IMG/VR virus record: IMGVR_UViG_3300046167_000115
Span: 1-25,444 of that record
Strand: one strand, 5' to 3'
Source: a virus
Length of the DNA stretch: 25,444 nucleotides
In this document: in pieces, positions 14,097-22,407 of the stretch
Position numbering within the stretch: the stretch's first letter is position 1
Layout of the letters: each line of letters starts with the position of its first letter
Translations under genes and position numbers: made by a program
The notes under the pieces: model-generated
What the model saw: the letters and a program-made list of their open reading frames with translations, nothing else
Database searches by the model: none
What the model was told of the DNA's origin: nothing

Positions 14097-15570
14097 CGTC
14101 CCCTCCGTCGATGCTTGGCGCGGCTGGCAACTTATTGCCAAACGGCTGGAACGCAGTCTCGATTTCGTAACGTGCGGCCAAGTCTTTCTCGCGCGCAACT
14201 TGCTCAAACACTTCTTCAGTGTCGCGGCCATTCTGACCGTGGACATCTTGCAAGGTCATAATACCGCTGTTGATTGCAGCGATGTTTGCGTTGACTTCTT
14301 TCTGCGGGTCAATGGCTGGGTAGCCACGCGGACGGTAAGTCACTTGGTCGGCAAACAGGTCATACTTAGACATCGGCAACGTGACCGCGTTGTAAGTGAT
14401 GGCTTGCTCAAGCCACGAGCGATAAACGTCATCGACAAAGTTCTCAATCATAAACTGCTGCAACATCTTAAAGTTGTCGCGGTCTTCCATCGTGCCTTGT
14501 CTGATGCTGCTGTAGCTAACGCCTTCCAAGTTATTAGAGAGCGACACATAGCTGACACCAAGACCAGAAGCGATGCCGCGCAAGATAGCTTTCTCGAAAT
14601 CTGCAAAGTCAGCACCGCCAACACCCGACGGGTCAAAACTTTCAAACGACATGCCTTCTGGCAACTGGCTGAACGTGCCGGGGCTTGCGTCCATCAATGG
14701 GGCTGCGCCGTCATAGTCGTCGCCAATAAACTCATCGCCAGACGGTGATGTAAAGAACCCCATTTTCGACGCAGCTACACGAGCATGAACCAAGCTGGCT
14801 TCCTCAAAACCGTCAAGCATCTTGAGGCGGCTTAACACGTTTGCCATCATCGGCACGCCACGGGTCTGGCCTGCACGCTCTTGGATGAAGGCGTGGATGA
14901 TTTCTTCGGCTGGCACGCGGATGCGCTTGCGTGCGCTCATGTTACGGCCAAAGCCATTGGTGTGGTTTGGGTTATCTTCAAACAACCAATAGGCAACGGG
15001 CTTGCCTTCTTTGGTAATCTCAACACCCATACGCACTTCGTTGCCACTCGGCGCGGTGTTGTTATAGTTCTCGTCTAAGTAGTCGGCTTCAATAAACTGC
15101 AACGAAAAGCCAAAGCGGTTGCCAGTAGGGTTCTTAATCTTGCGAACCAAGACCTCGCCATCACGCGCAAGCGTTTCGATGAACAAGCGTTGGCACTGAT
15201 TCCAAGTCAGGCGACCATCAATCGAGCAAGTGTCTTTGCGACCCCAAGATGACCAAGCATTTTCGACAACACGGTTGCCCGGCGAGTCGAGTGAGCCGTC
15301 TGCATTGCGCTTGCGAACTTGCAGGCGAACACCAGCAGAGCCGACAACATTGCTGTTCAAGATTTGAATATAACGCTTGGCATACGGGTCATTGCGCGAT
15401 ATTTCGCGGCAACGGTCACGCAAAATGCGTAAAGATGGGCTGATTTCGCTGTCAGCAGACAGTGATTGCGTGATAAAATCGGAGAAAAGACGGCCTGTTT
15501 CTGCGCCATAGTATGACCGCTTCATGTGTTTTGGCTTCTGTTTCGTGCGTAGAAAATCAAAAAATGCCAT
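14083..15570 (-). CDS. Portal protein (lambda gpB-like), 495 aa
   Basis: This 495-residue protein matches the lambda-type portal family (Phage_portal_2). Features: an N-terminal RDRCREISRNDPYAKRYIQI and NVVGSAGVRLQ; LTWNQCQRLFIETLARDGEV; the FGFSLQFIEADYLD segment; AEEIIHAFIQERAGQTRGVP; GLGVSYVSLSNNLEGVSYSS; and near the end the YPAIDPQKEVNANIAAINSG region with 'LQDVHGQNGRDTEEVFEQ'. Twelve copies form the channel at the packaging vertex. It follows the gpW-like gene by 3 bases and its stop lies within the next gene, as in lambda order. Full length. Confidence 0.95.
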   Translation of the reverse strand: MAFFDFLRTKQKPKHMKRSYYGAETGRLFSDFITQSLSADSEISPSLRILRDRCREISRNDPYAKRYIQILNSNVVGSAGVRLQVRKRNADGSLDSPGNRVVENAWSSWGRKDTCSIDGRLTWNQCQRLFIETLARDGEVLVRKIKNPTGNRFGFSLQFIEADYLDENYNNTAPSGNEVRMGVEITKEGKPVAYWLFEDNPNHTNGFGRNMSARKRIRVPAEEIIHAFIQERAGQTRGVPMMANVLSRLKMLDGFEEASLVHARVAASKMGFFTSPSGDEFIGDDYDGAAPLMDASPGTFSQLPEGMSFESFDPSGVGGADFADFEKAILRGIASGLGVSYVSLSNNLEGVSYSSIRQGTMEDRDNFKMLQQFMIENFVDDVYRSWLEQAITYNAVTLPMSKYDLFADQVTYRPRGYPAIDPQKEVNANIAAINSGIMTLQDVHGQNGRDTEEVFEQVAREKDLAARYEIETAFQPFGNKLPAAPSIDGGDDGEL

Positions 15571-15573
15571 CGG

Positions 15574-16158
15574 TTAGAACCTCACCAGAATTGTTTGGCC
15601 TGTCTTTTCACCATTCTCAGCAAGCTCTTTATTGATTTCGCGCTGATATTCGGCGCGATAGCTTTCACGCGCTTCCATAAGTTCAGCAAATGAGAATTTA
15701 GTTAGGCTGCGACCATTGATGCTGTAGTTAGACACATCGCTGTCGGCTTTGCCGGACAAGATGCTCTCAATCTTATTGAGCATAATCTCGGCATGACTGC
15801 GCGGGTCTGCGCCGTTCACATCCAAGTCTTCGATTACGTCGAATGTGCCGTTGTCAACCACGATGCGATTGCCAGAAGATGTCTCTGTGATGTCAAGCTG
15901 CCAGTGGTAATGCCCGGCGGTGTAGTTTTCGGTCACGCTGCTTGCGGCAGAAAATAAATAGTAATCGGCGTTCTCTGTCGCGGCAATCTTGAACTCAGTA
16001 GAGCCAGCATGTGTTGACCGCGCAACTATCTCGGCAGAGTGCGTGGCGACAGGATAATCATCAACAAGGTCGGTTCGCTTCCACTGAACAAAGTCACCAA
16101 CAACAAGTTTGTGCGGTTCAGTTGTTGGCGCGTTATCAGCGTCGAATAAATTAGCCAC
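15574..16158 (-). CDS. Head completion protein with gpW-like C-terminus
   Basis: The product, 194 residues from a GTG at 16158 (AGGGG 7 bases upstream), has a beta-rich N-terminal domain (LVVGDFVQWKRTDLVDDYPV, NADYYLFSAASSVTENYTAG, HYHWQLDITETSSGNRIVVD). A C-terminal helical domain reads YSINGRSLTKFSFAELMEAR, then ESYRAEYQREINKELAE. The C-terminal motif 'ysInGRs...sl.eL...R..y' resembles gpW-type proteins, which cap the portal after packaging. Position between terminase and portal matches lambda W. The N-terminal domain is additional. The frame opens earlier, but the upstream part overlaps the neighbouring gene in another frame and has no similarity. Confidence 0.75.
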   Translation of the reverse strand: MANLFDADNAPTTEPHKLVVGDFVQWKRTDLVDDYPVATHSAEIVARSTHAGSTEFKIAATENADYYLFSAASSVTENYTAGHYHWQLDITETSSGNRIVVDNGTFDVIEDLDVNGADPRSHAEIMLNKIESILSGKADSDVSNYSINGRSLTKFSFAELMEARESYRAEYQREINKELAENGEKTGQTILVRF

Positions 16159-16282
16159 GGCATGACCCCTGTGTAAAGAACGACTGCTTCTTGTCGCGCC
16201 GTTTAACAACCTTGCTGTGTCGCCCCTTGCGCCGTATCTTTAACTTGACACGCGGTTCTGCGACCCCAAACTTCTTTGCCAT
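16151..16282 (-). CDS. Small basic protein between terminase and gpW-like gene, 43 aa
   Basis: The frame reads MAKKFGVAEPRVKLKIRRKG and continues RHSKVVKRRDKKQSFFTQGS. It has very high Lys/Arg content, so it probably binds nucleic acid or an acidic partner. The ATG follows the terminase stop by 6 bases, and GGAG lies 10 bases upstream, within the terminase end. Its stop overlaps the GTG start of the next gene by 8 bases. The tight placement supports a real gene; function unknown. Confidence 0.6.
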   Translation of the reverse strand: MAKKFGVAEPRVKLKIRRKGRHSKVVKRRDKKQSFFTQGSCRG

Positions 16283-16288
16283 CTTACA

Positions 16289-18139
16289 TCATCTCCACGA
16301 ATTTGCAAAGCCTGTGCTGGGTGGCCTACGTCTGGCCGTCCTGCGCTCCACCTTAACTTCTTCTGCAACGTCGTCTGGCTTCTGTCTGGCCTTCTGCCTA
16401 GATGCCATTGCGTTGATATTCGTGTTAAGTATAGCAGAAGCGGCGATGGCATACACCCTGCAATCGAGTGCCTCGTTTCTTGCTCGTGTTTTGCGCCATT
16501 CGCGCTTTCTGAACCCTTTGTGAAAGCGTGTCACGATTTCCTCGGCGGTCAGCATCCGAAAATACTCGTCGTCTCGGTCGATAGGGAAATGGCAATAGCC
16601 AGCACCCGTCTCTTGAATACGCAAACGCGAATAAACAATCTCTTTGGCCGTATCAACGCCAATCGGGAACAATTTACATTTCATATTGTTGTTTGTGCTG
16701 GGTCTGCCGACAAGCGGCTTGCCTTCGCCGCCGACACCTTTGATAGCAAAGATGCGCCGACCATAACGCGGCTTGCAGTATTTATAGACGGCCTGCGTAA
16801 AGTGACCGCCAGTATCAATCGCACCAGACTGGATTATCAACTCAAAGCTATCTTCGCGCTCGTATGTTGTCGCCATCAGCGCATCAAGGTCTGACCAAAG
16901 CTGCGGTGCGGCAGGGTCGCCATACAAAACTTTATAGTCAAGCGACCAAGTTTCTTCGTCACGGCCAATGCCTAACACCTCGACCTCAAGTCGGTCATCC
17001 TGAACGTCAATGCCAGCAGTTACCATCACAACACCGTTTGGAACTTTCTCGCCCCAATCTTCGCGTCGCTCTGCGATGTCATGCTCTTGGACACGCTCAC
17101 CACTTTCGGCAAAAGTTTCGCCCAAGTAAGTGTTGACCCATACGCGCAAAGTCTCTGGCAGCTTCTTAGCTTCCAAAAACTCGCGCACTGCACTTTCGAT
17201 AGGTGTCCACGGTGAACACAAACCAGATAGTCGGAAGCCCGCCTTCCCGACTGATGGGTTGGTGGCGACCCATCTGCCCCTGCGTATTGCTCGGAAACGA
17301 GCCGCATCATCCCAAACTGAACCGCAGTGTTCGCAGATATAAGCCGCCGTCTCTGGCGCGTCCTTATCCCACTTTACGTTGCTCCACCGAAGCACTTGTT
17401 CTTCACCGCAGTCTTTACACGGGACATGATACTCGCGTTTATCCGTTTCTTCAAATGCTGCTTCGATGCGGCTGGCATCTTTGACCGTCGGCGTGCTGAC
17501 CATTACAATCTTGCGGTTTGTGAATGTGGTCGCCCGGCGTTTCGCCAAATCAATCGGGTCGCCTTCTGTGCCAGCACTGTTCGGGAAGCGGTCAACCTCA
17601 TCGCATAGAACTAGGCGAACAGGACGCGACGCAAGACTTGATGGGCTGTTTGCACCGCACATCGTTATATGACCGCCAGCAAATTGCTTTTTCAAGATAC
17701 TGTTGCCGCTGTCTCTTGCACGCGGGTCTTTAATCTTGTCAGCCAGTGTCGGGCAATCCCGAACCATAGGCGCAAGGCGGTCTTTCGAGAATGTTTGTGC
17801 CATCTCAAGTGTCGGCTGCACAACCAGCATCGGGGCTGGGTCTTGCGCGACATGATAGCCAATCAGGTTTAGTATCATCTCTGTCTTGCCGACCTGCGCG
17901 CATGACATGATGGTAACTTCTTCGATGTTGTCGTCCGATATAGCATCCATAATGCCGCGTTGATATTCGGCACGGCTGGTATTCCACGCGCCGTATTCGC
18001 TCGATGCTTCGCTCGACAGCACGCGATATTGGTCAGCCCATTCGCTGATGCTTAAATCGGGCGGCGGCTTTACTGCGTCCAGTGTTCGCTGGACGACAAT
18101 CTTAGCCGCTTGCTTGTTCGGTATCGTTATCGTCTTCAT
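16289..18139 (-). CDS. Terminase large subunit (GpA-type)
   Basis: This 616-residue protein has the GpA terminase pattern that packages DNA into the prohead. Its ATPase has the Walker A-like SCAQVGKTE (79-87), Walker B LVLCDEVDRF (176-185) and coupling VMVSTPT (212-218). A zinc knuckle follows, CKDC (241-244) and CEHC (269-272), then WVNTYLGETF. The nuclease domain has GIDVQDDRLEVEVLGIG and SGAIDTGGHFTQAVY, and ends RKREWRKTRARNEALDCRVY with an Arg-rich tail. GpA relatives usually cut at cos sites, but cleavage mode cannot be told here. The ATG at 18139 is chosen over one ten codons earlier because GGTGG precedes it and the conserved part starts soon after. It overlaps the small subunit by 38 bases. 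Confidence 0.95.
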   Translation of the reverse strand: MKTITIPNKQAAKIVVQRTLDAVKPPPDLSISEWADQYRVLSSEASSEYGAWNTSRAEYQRGIMDAISDDNIEEVTIMSCAQVGKTEMILNLIGYHVAQDPAPMLVVQPTLEMAQTFSKDRLAPMVRDCPTLADKIKDPRARDSGNSILKKQFAGGHITMCGANSPSSLASRPVRLVLCDEVDRFPNSAGTEGDPIDLAKRRATTFTNRKIVMVSTPTVKDASRIEAAFEETDKREYHVPCKDCGEEQVLRWSNVKWDKDAPETAAYICEHCGSVWDDAARFRAIRRGRWVATNPSVGKAGFRLSGLCSPWTPIESAVREFLEAKKLPETLRVWVNTYLGETFAESGERVQEHDIAERREDWGEKVPNGVVMVTAGIDVQDDRLEVEVLGIGRDEETWSLDYKVLYGDPAAPQLWSDLDALMATTYEREDSFELIIQSGAIDTGGHFTQAVYKYCKPRYGRRIFAIKGVGGEGKPLVGRPSTNNNMKCKLFPIGVDTAKEIVYSRLRIQETGAGYCHFPIDRDDEYFRMLTAEEIVTRFHKGFRKREWRKTRARNEALDCRVYAIAASAILNTNINAMASRQKARQKPDDVAEEVKVERRTARRRPPSTGFANSWR

Positions 18140-18602
18140 ACGTTTCCACCACGCTGTTTGACAGTTCATCCAATGCGCTGTTGACGTAATCTTTCAACAG
18201 CGACTTCGCTTCTTTCACATTGTCCGCACTAAACACATCAGGCGCAGCTTTTGCAGGCAATGCCATCATGCGCGCGCGAAACACGCTAAAGATGTTCTGG
18301 TTAATTTCCGCAACCATCTCGACGGGCAGCAGCAGGCCGCGTTCTTTAGCCAGTTCAATCTCTGCCATCTCAGCTTCGGCGGCAACCTTGCGTGCGCGTG
18401 CCTCGTCGTAGCTTAGAACTTCGCTGCTTGTGGCAACCTGACCGATGATTGCTTTGGCCGCGTCGTCGAGTTTGTAATACTTGCCACGCTTGTCGGTCTT
18501 CGCCGGGACTACATCATTGAGGCGTTTGGCTACAGCACGCCTGTCCATATTAAACTCAACACCTAAAGCCGATATTGTCCATAGTTTCTGCGTCATACTC
18601 AT
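18102..18602 (-). CDS. Terminase small subunit (Nu1-like)
   Basis: This 166-residue protein begins MSMTQKLWTISALGVEFNMD and has an N-terminal winged-helix region (TISALGVEFNMDRRAVAKRL), then KYYKLDDAAKAI and a long helix DEARARKVAAEAEMAEIELA that ends ERGLLLPVEMV. This is the Nu1/DUF1441 pattern; such proteins bind DNA at the packaging site and recruit the large subunit. It lies directly before the large subunit and overlaps it. AGGAG lies 10 bases before the ATG at 18602. Its C-terminus is acidic (ETYEDDNDTEQ). Confidence 0.85.
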   Translation of the reverse strand: MSMTQKLWTISALGVEFNMDRRAVAKRLNDVVPAKTDKRGKYYKLDDAAKAIIGQVATSSEVLSYDEARARKVAAEAEMAEIELAKERGLLLPVEMVAEINQNIFSVFRARMMALPAKAAPDVFSADNVKEAKSLLKDYVNSALDELSNSVVETYEDDNDTEQASG

Positions 18603-18704
18603 CTTGTCAAATCTCCTCGTGGTGGCCTTTGGCTTTTTTCCTATCGCTAAAAAAAGTTTGGGGTTTGAATTACCCGCAAACGGGTTGCATAGGAAAGAAC
18701 CTAG
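18603..18704 (-). promoter_or_regulatory. Structured gap ahead of the packaging genes
   Basis: This 102-base gap holds no gene. On the minus strand TTTCCTAT (18696-18689) and ATAGGAAA (18644-18637) are perfect complements that enclose a small hairpin, ACCCG-TTTG-CGGGT (18685-18672), and a T7 tract. The small hairpin is too far from the T-tract for a standard terminator. The gap divides the gpZ-like gene from the terminase genes and could hold a late promoter, a packaging site or a weak terminator. No clear -35/-10 pair is seen. Confidence 0.3.
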
Positions 18705-19418
18705 TTATCTGGCAGTCTTTAGTGCGTATCTTAACGCTTTGCGGAAGTTCTTTGTTAGCTTGTCGCTTACATACTTGTCGCTTGAACCATACAAGTCATA
18801 GCGTCGCTTGTAAGCAGGCGGCGCGCTTGTGAAGTTCAAAATCTTTTTTGACTCGCCGCCTTCTCGCTTGCGAATACCAACAGGCTGTCCGCCTTTTCTT
18901 GCTATGTAGAAACCTTGCGAACCTTTGCGTCGTGCGTTTGCACGGAAGCCGACCTCACCGAACGCCTGCACTTGCGAAAGAATTTTTGTATAGTAGCCCC
19001 CGGTTATATTGCCAGCAGCATTACGCGGTGCGCCTGATGCAGGTGCTGTGTATATCTTGCGTCCAACCTTTTGGCTCAACAGCTTCTCGTGCCGCTTCTG
19101 TCTTCGGCGTGTGCCTGCAATGTTAGGTGTCAAATACTTATAGGCTGGCGTTCCTTTGCCTGAGAACTCCCTAAAGAACACACGCGACTGGATGGGTCGG
19201 TCTTTCTTGTTAGCTGACTGATATGCGATTGACTTCAATGTGTATGCAACAGGCTTAGTGAAACTTCGTTTCATCTCGCGCTTCTGCTCACTCAATAAGC
19301 CTTTGGCTGTATTGGTCAAGGCCAACGCAGTGGCGAATGGCAACTGCTTTGCTTGTATCCTGTCCAACTTTTTGGTCAGCCTTTTTATATCTGTGTTTAC
19401 GTCTAATCGTATTGTCAA
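18705..19418 (-). CDS. Minor tail protein Z-like protein, 237 aa
   Basis: This basic 237-residue protein begins MTIRLDVNTDIKRLTKKLDR and has IQAKQLPFATALALTNTAKG, QKREMKRSFTKPVAYTLKSI and RVFFREFSGKGTPAYKYLTP. The C-terminus is RRYDLYGSSDKYVSDKLTKN, then FRKALRYALKTAR. That pattern occurs in a widespread prophage family near tail genes; it resembles Minor_tail_Z proteins, which in lambda act in tail completion. The start is TTG at 19418 and overlaps the previous gene by 4 bases; the ribosome site is weak. In lambda gpZ lies between FII and U, but here it sits upstream of the terminase. Family assignment is moderate. Confidence 0.65.
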   Translation of the reverse strand: MTIRLDVNTDIKRLTKKLDRIQAKQLPFATALALTNTAKGLLSEQKREMKRSFTKPVAYTLKSIAYQSANKKDRPIQSRVFFREFSGKGTPAYKYLTPNIAGTRRRQKRHEKLLSQKVGRKIYTAPASGAPRNAAGNITGGYYTKILSQVQAFGEVGFRANARRKGSQGFYIARKGGQPVGIRKREGGESKKILNFTSAPPAYKRRYDLYGSSDKYVSDKLTKNFRKALRYALKTAR

Positions 19419-19996
19419 AACGGTATCTCATCATCAAAGTGTTCATCGCCCTTGATGCCAACAACCTCAGCACCCGGAAACGCAATCTTAGCTGCATGAA
19501 CATCCATTTGACTGCGCCACGCACGCACAATGCGCGCGACCTCAATGACAGTATAGACTGGTAAGTCGGTCTGCGCCAATGTTGCGGCACTGTTATCTTT
19601 GGCGATAACTATCTGCATCTCATCCTTGCCATCTTCTTGTGGGGCAGTTGCGTGCCATAATTCTGGCGGAACTGCCCTATGACCGCTTGCAATCGCCTCT
19701 TTCTCTAGTGCAGCCCACCCACGCAGCATGACACCCGCACGCTGAATAACTAGGTCAACGTCCTTGTCATGCAGTGCCACATCCAGCTTTGCGCGTGCGG
19801 CCTCGAACTTAGCTGCTGTCTCAGGGCTGACTAAAGTTTCCAATCGGCCTGCACCCCATCGCAGTTCAATGTCAGCCGCAGCCGCGTCAAGCGGTTTAAG
19901 CGCACCGTTTATCTGGTCATACTGCCAGCCTTGCATCGGCACATAGTCATCCTTGCCGATTGCGTCCACATCATATCTGCTTTTGCGTTTTGTCAT
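19415..19996 (-). CDS. Conserved-looking phage protein, 193 aa, function unknown
   Basis: The product begins MTKRKSRYDVDAIGKDDYVP and has a helix-rich centre (VSPETAAKFEAARAKLDVAL, GVMLRGWAALEKEAIASGHR, VPPELW) and a C-terminal segment (YTVIEVARIVRAWRSQMDVH) that ends in an acidic DEHFDDEIPF. The DDEIPF end resembles the acidic tips of ssDNA-binding proteins, which bind partner proteins, but no OB fold is evident. The ATG at 19996 has AGGGGG 5 bases upstream and overlaps the preceding stop (TGATG). It sits between the replication and packaging genes. I do not recognise the family. Confidence 0.75.
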   Translation of the reverse strand: MTKRKSRYDVDAIGKDDYVPMQGWQYDQINGALKPLDAAAADIELRWGAGRLETLVSPETAAKFEAARAKLDVALHDKDVDLVIQRAGVMLRGWAALEKEAIASGHRAVPPELWHATAPQEDGKDEMQIVIAKDNSAATLAQTDLPVYTVIEVARIVRAWRSQMDVHAAKIAFPGAEVVGIKGDEHFDDEIPF

Positions 19997-20412
19997 CACA
20001 ACCCCCTAAACTTATCAATATCAAAATATGCGTGCAGCGACATATCATTCGGGTCATTCCTATCTGTCCTGCCGCCCATATCAATCGTGCAGTCATCTTC
20101 GAGGCATACATAGCCAAGCTGGTCTGTCCATTGCACGAATAGATACGACTTCACGCCAAAGTGCTTATTCACTTGCCGGGCATGTAGCACCTTCTCCATA
20201 CCAATCATCATGCTGTCATATTTTGCCATCGTATTGCGGCGGCACTTGATTTCGATAAGTGCCTTCAAGCCATCGGTGGTAAATGCTGCATAATCCATTT
20301 GGTTCAGTCGTGGCAACTTGACCATCATATAGCCACGCGCTTCTGTTATCAGTCGCGCCACAGCTTCCTCGTTTGCCACATCTGCTTTTGTCTCATATAT
20401 CGGTCTATTCAT
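19996..20412 (-). CDS. Small PD-(D/E)XK nuclease-like protein, 138 aa
   Basis: This 138-residue protein carries a recognisable nuclease core: an N-terminal helix with Glu (ANEEAVARLITEARG), MDYAAFTTDG with D40, and LIEIKCRRN with E54-x-K56, followed by GMEKVLHARQVNKHFGVKSY and a final beta segment. That is the D...ExK arrangement of PD-(D/E)XK enzymes. Its place right after the primase-helicase suggests replication or recombination intermediates as substrate. The ATG at 20412 is preceded by GGGGAAAGAT; an ATG four codons earlier lies at the edge of the palindrome region. Activity and substrate are inferred. Confidence 0.7.
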   Translation of the reverse strand: MNRPIYETKADVANEEAVARLITEARGYMMVKLPRLNQMDYAAFTTDGLKALIEIKCRRNTMAKYDSMMIGMEKVLHARQVNKHFGVKSYLFVQWTDQLGYVCLEDDCTIDMGGRTDRNDPNDMSLHAYFDIDKFRGL

Positions 20413-20426
20413 ATCTTTCCCCATTC

Positions 20427-20469
20427 TTCATACATACCCCCTATATAGGGGGGGTATGTAGTGTATGAA
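20427..20469. repeat. Long palindrome ahead of the PD-(D/E)XK gene
   Basis: TACATACCCCC (20431-20441) and GGGGGTATGTA (20450-20460) are perfect complements around an 8-base TATATAGG loop. A second outer pair, TTCATAC (20427-20433) and GTATGAA (20463-20469), is also complementary. There is no T-tract after either arm, so it is not a standard terminator. It could be an operator, a cruciform at an origin or an mRNA-processing hairpin. It fills most of the gap between the primase-helicase and the next gene. Confidence 0.75.
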
Positions 20470-20470
20470 T

Positions 20471-20508
20471 GTTCATGCCTAACCTTCATGTTACCTTCAT
20501 GCCTTCAT
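20471..20508 (-). repeat. ATGAAGG direct repeats (iteron-like)
   Basis: On the minus strand ATGAAGG occurs three times in 26 bases (20508-20502, 20500-20494, 20489-20483), with a degenerate fourth ATGAAC copy at 20476-20471. Spacings are 8, 11 and 13 bases. The first copy lies in the last codons of the primase-helicase gene. Short direct repeats next to a palindrome and beside a replicase gene recall iteron origins, but the copies are few and short. Confidence 0.5.
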
Positions 20509-22371
20509 ACCTATGTTGAATAAGCCATTGTTTTTGCTTAACAACTCTTTTGACACTAGGCGTGAAGTGAAATCCGACCATCCGCTGTCTGAATAGTTCT
20601 TACCATCAGCCGCAACAGCCCTTCTCAGCACATCTGAACGCACCCCTTTTGACCCATCTTCGTCGGTTTCGGTGAATGTGCCAGCCCGTAACAACTCCGC
20701 CAGAACGTCAATACACTGCTGCTGACCGTCGCTGAGTTTCTTGTTTTTAGGTATGCCATCGGTCACATCCAGCACCAGACTGCTTTGCTCTTGTGCAAAT
20801 GCGTCTTGCACAAATGCAACTTCACGCGCTGCCATAGCCAACGGGTCGGCCTCGGACACATCTTTCTGCTTCTGCACGATAACCTCAATATATTCCGTGC
20901 CAGTCGTGCGCTTAATGGCAATCGACGTATCAACCGCACCCAGCAGACTTGACGAACCACGCAAGCCCTTGTCGCTGTCTTTGCCGCTATGGTGAACGGC
21001 CAGCACAGTGCAATCAAACCACTCTTTCAGTAAATCGCACGACCGTATAAACATGCCCATATCGGTCGCGCTGTTCTCATCAGCACCAGACCCGGCAAAT
21101 GACCTTGCCAGTGTATCGACCACAATTAAGTCAGGTGACACACCGCCCAGCGTGTCCTCAATGGCTTGTCTCAGTTGTAATACATCTGGGGCATCTTCCA
21201 TTGCCATACCAATCGGCGTTGTAACGGCATAAAACGGCACACCCTCATCGCCAAGCTGCATGTCCCTGTGCCACGCTTCTGCACGCACAGCGATGCCTGA
21301 TTGGCCTTCCATAGCCAGATACACCACCGCACCCTGCGCGGTTGGCCGACCATTCCAGTCAACGCCGTGTGCTATCGACAATGCCCAATCAATCGCCAGA
21401 AACGACTTAAAACTAGCAGGTGCGCCATATAGCACCGCAAAGCTATTTTCTATGATATAATCCGCGACCATAAACGACGGCGGCGGTGTTGCACGCAACT
21501 CGCCTAGTGTTTTGACCTTGATTTTTCGTTGAGGAACTTCTGCAACGCTGCTGGATACGCTTGTTGGCGAACTGTCTTTGTTCGGCGCAATATGAATGTC
21601 TGCAATCTTGCCTTCTCGCGCTCGGATAATTGTGCTGGTAACTTTCTTTCTAAACTCATCAATCCCACGCCCTTCTGCGTTCAAATCGCCTGTGCGGCTT
21701 CCTACCTTTATTTCATATGTCGGGTAAACATTTTCTTCCATCCACTGCAACGTCGGAAAAGTGCCATTATCCCTAAAGAAGTCGGATATAGCAGCCAAAA
21801 CCATAGATGCCATATAATGTTCACGGCCATCAACACGCCGACCAAAAGCATCAAAAGCATCGCTACCCATAGGAACATCAAGACTTGCAGCAGCCACTCC
21901 GGTGGATTGCGCTGCAACCTTTGGAGGAAATTCCGCAAAGTCTTCATCGTTTACCCACCTATAACCAGTGCTTTCGGGGTGAATAACATAGCCTCCGTCT
22001 CCCCTGACATCGCAGCAACCGTCAATGCCAGCGCGGTTTCGAATACCAGAAACGTGCTTATAATAATAATGCCATCCACCTGATTGCGTTTCTGCGACCT
22101 TAGTGATGCCCAAAAGTTCCGCATTTTTCTCGACCCATTCCTTGCCTTGTTTACCGTCACGCACATCAATGTCGATAACTGACACGCCTGACACCTCGCC
22201 AGTCGGTATGCCGATTAGTGCGGCATTGCTGGCTGAAAATAAACGCTCGACCTCGTCCGGGTCTTGCGTAGCTGCTTTGAACCCGCCGTGGCAGACGGGT
22301 CGCTTTTTAGCGTCGCACGGGAAGACCGGGTAATCCTCGGCCACCTCTAATGCTTTGCTTATAATATCCAT
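20497..22371 (-). CDS. Bifunctional primase-polymerase with RepA-like helicase
   Basis: This 624-residue protein joins two enzymes. Residues about 1-150 are a PrimPol-type primase/polymerase domain: FPCDAKKRP, the metal-binding VIDIDVRDG (65-73), SGGWHYYY (98-104) and DVRGDGGYVIHPES (121-134). After a middle segment, about 300-540 form a RecA-fold RepA-like ATPase: Walker A LYGAPASFKSF (313-323), VVYLAMEGQ (348-356), Walker B DLIVVDTLARS (413-423), TVLAVHHSGKD (454-464) and RGSSSLLGAVD. The C-terminal part looks like a winged helix (VLRRAVAADG, DFTSRLVSKELL). Such proteins prime and unwind the phage origin. The ATG at 22371 has GGGAG 8 bases upstream. An upstream GTG lacks a site. Confidence 0.93.
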   Translation of the reverse strand: MDIISKALEVAEDYPVFPCDAKKRPVCHGGFKAATQDPDEVERLFSASNAALIGIPTGEVSGVSVIDIDVRDGKQGKEWVEKNAELLGITKVAETQSGGWHYYYKHVSGIRNRAGIDGCCDVRGDGGYVIHPESTGYRWVNDEDFAEFPPKVAAQSTGVAAASLDVPMGSDAFDAFGRRVDGREHYMASMVLAAISDFFRDNGTFPTLQWMEENVYPTYEIKVGSRTGDLNAEGRGIDEFRKKVTSTIIRAREGKIADIHIAPNKDSSPTSVSSSVAEVPQRKIKVKTLGELRATPPPSFMVADYIIENSFAVLYGAPASFKSFLAIDWALSIAHGVDWNGRPTAQGAVVYLAMEGQSGIAVRAEAWHRDMQLGDEGVPFYAVTTPIGMAMEDAPDVLQLRQAIEDTLGGVSPDLIVVDTLARSFAGSGADENSATDMGMFIRSCDLLKEWFDCTVLAVHHSGKDSDKGLRGSSSLLGAVDTSIAIKRTTGTEYIEVIVQKQKDVSEADPLAMAAREVAFVQDAFAQEQSSLVLDVTDGIPKNKKLSDGQQQCIDVLAELLRAGTFTETDEDGSKGVRSDVLRRAVAADGKNYSDSGWSDFTSRLVSKELLSKNNGLFNIGMKA

Positions 22372-22407
22372 TATACAAACTCCCACGTTTGTCCCCCTCG
22401 TATAGTC

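Noticed and set aside
18648-18685. Rho-independent terminator before the terminase genes
   Set aside because: The ACCCG/CGGGT hairpin is only 5 bp and about 17 bases separate it from the T7 tract, too far for a standard terminator.
21529-22083. Plus-strand open frame, 184 codons
   Set aside because: It lies opposite the PrimPol domain, which has conserved motifs, so it is a shadow frame.
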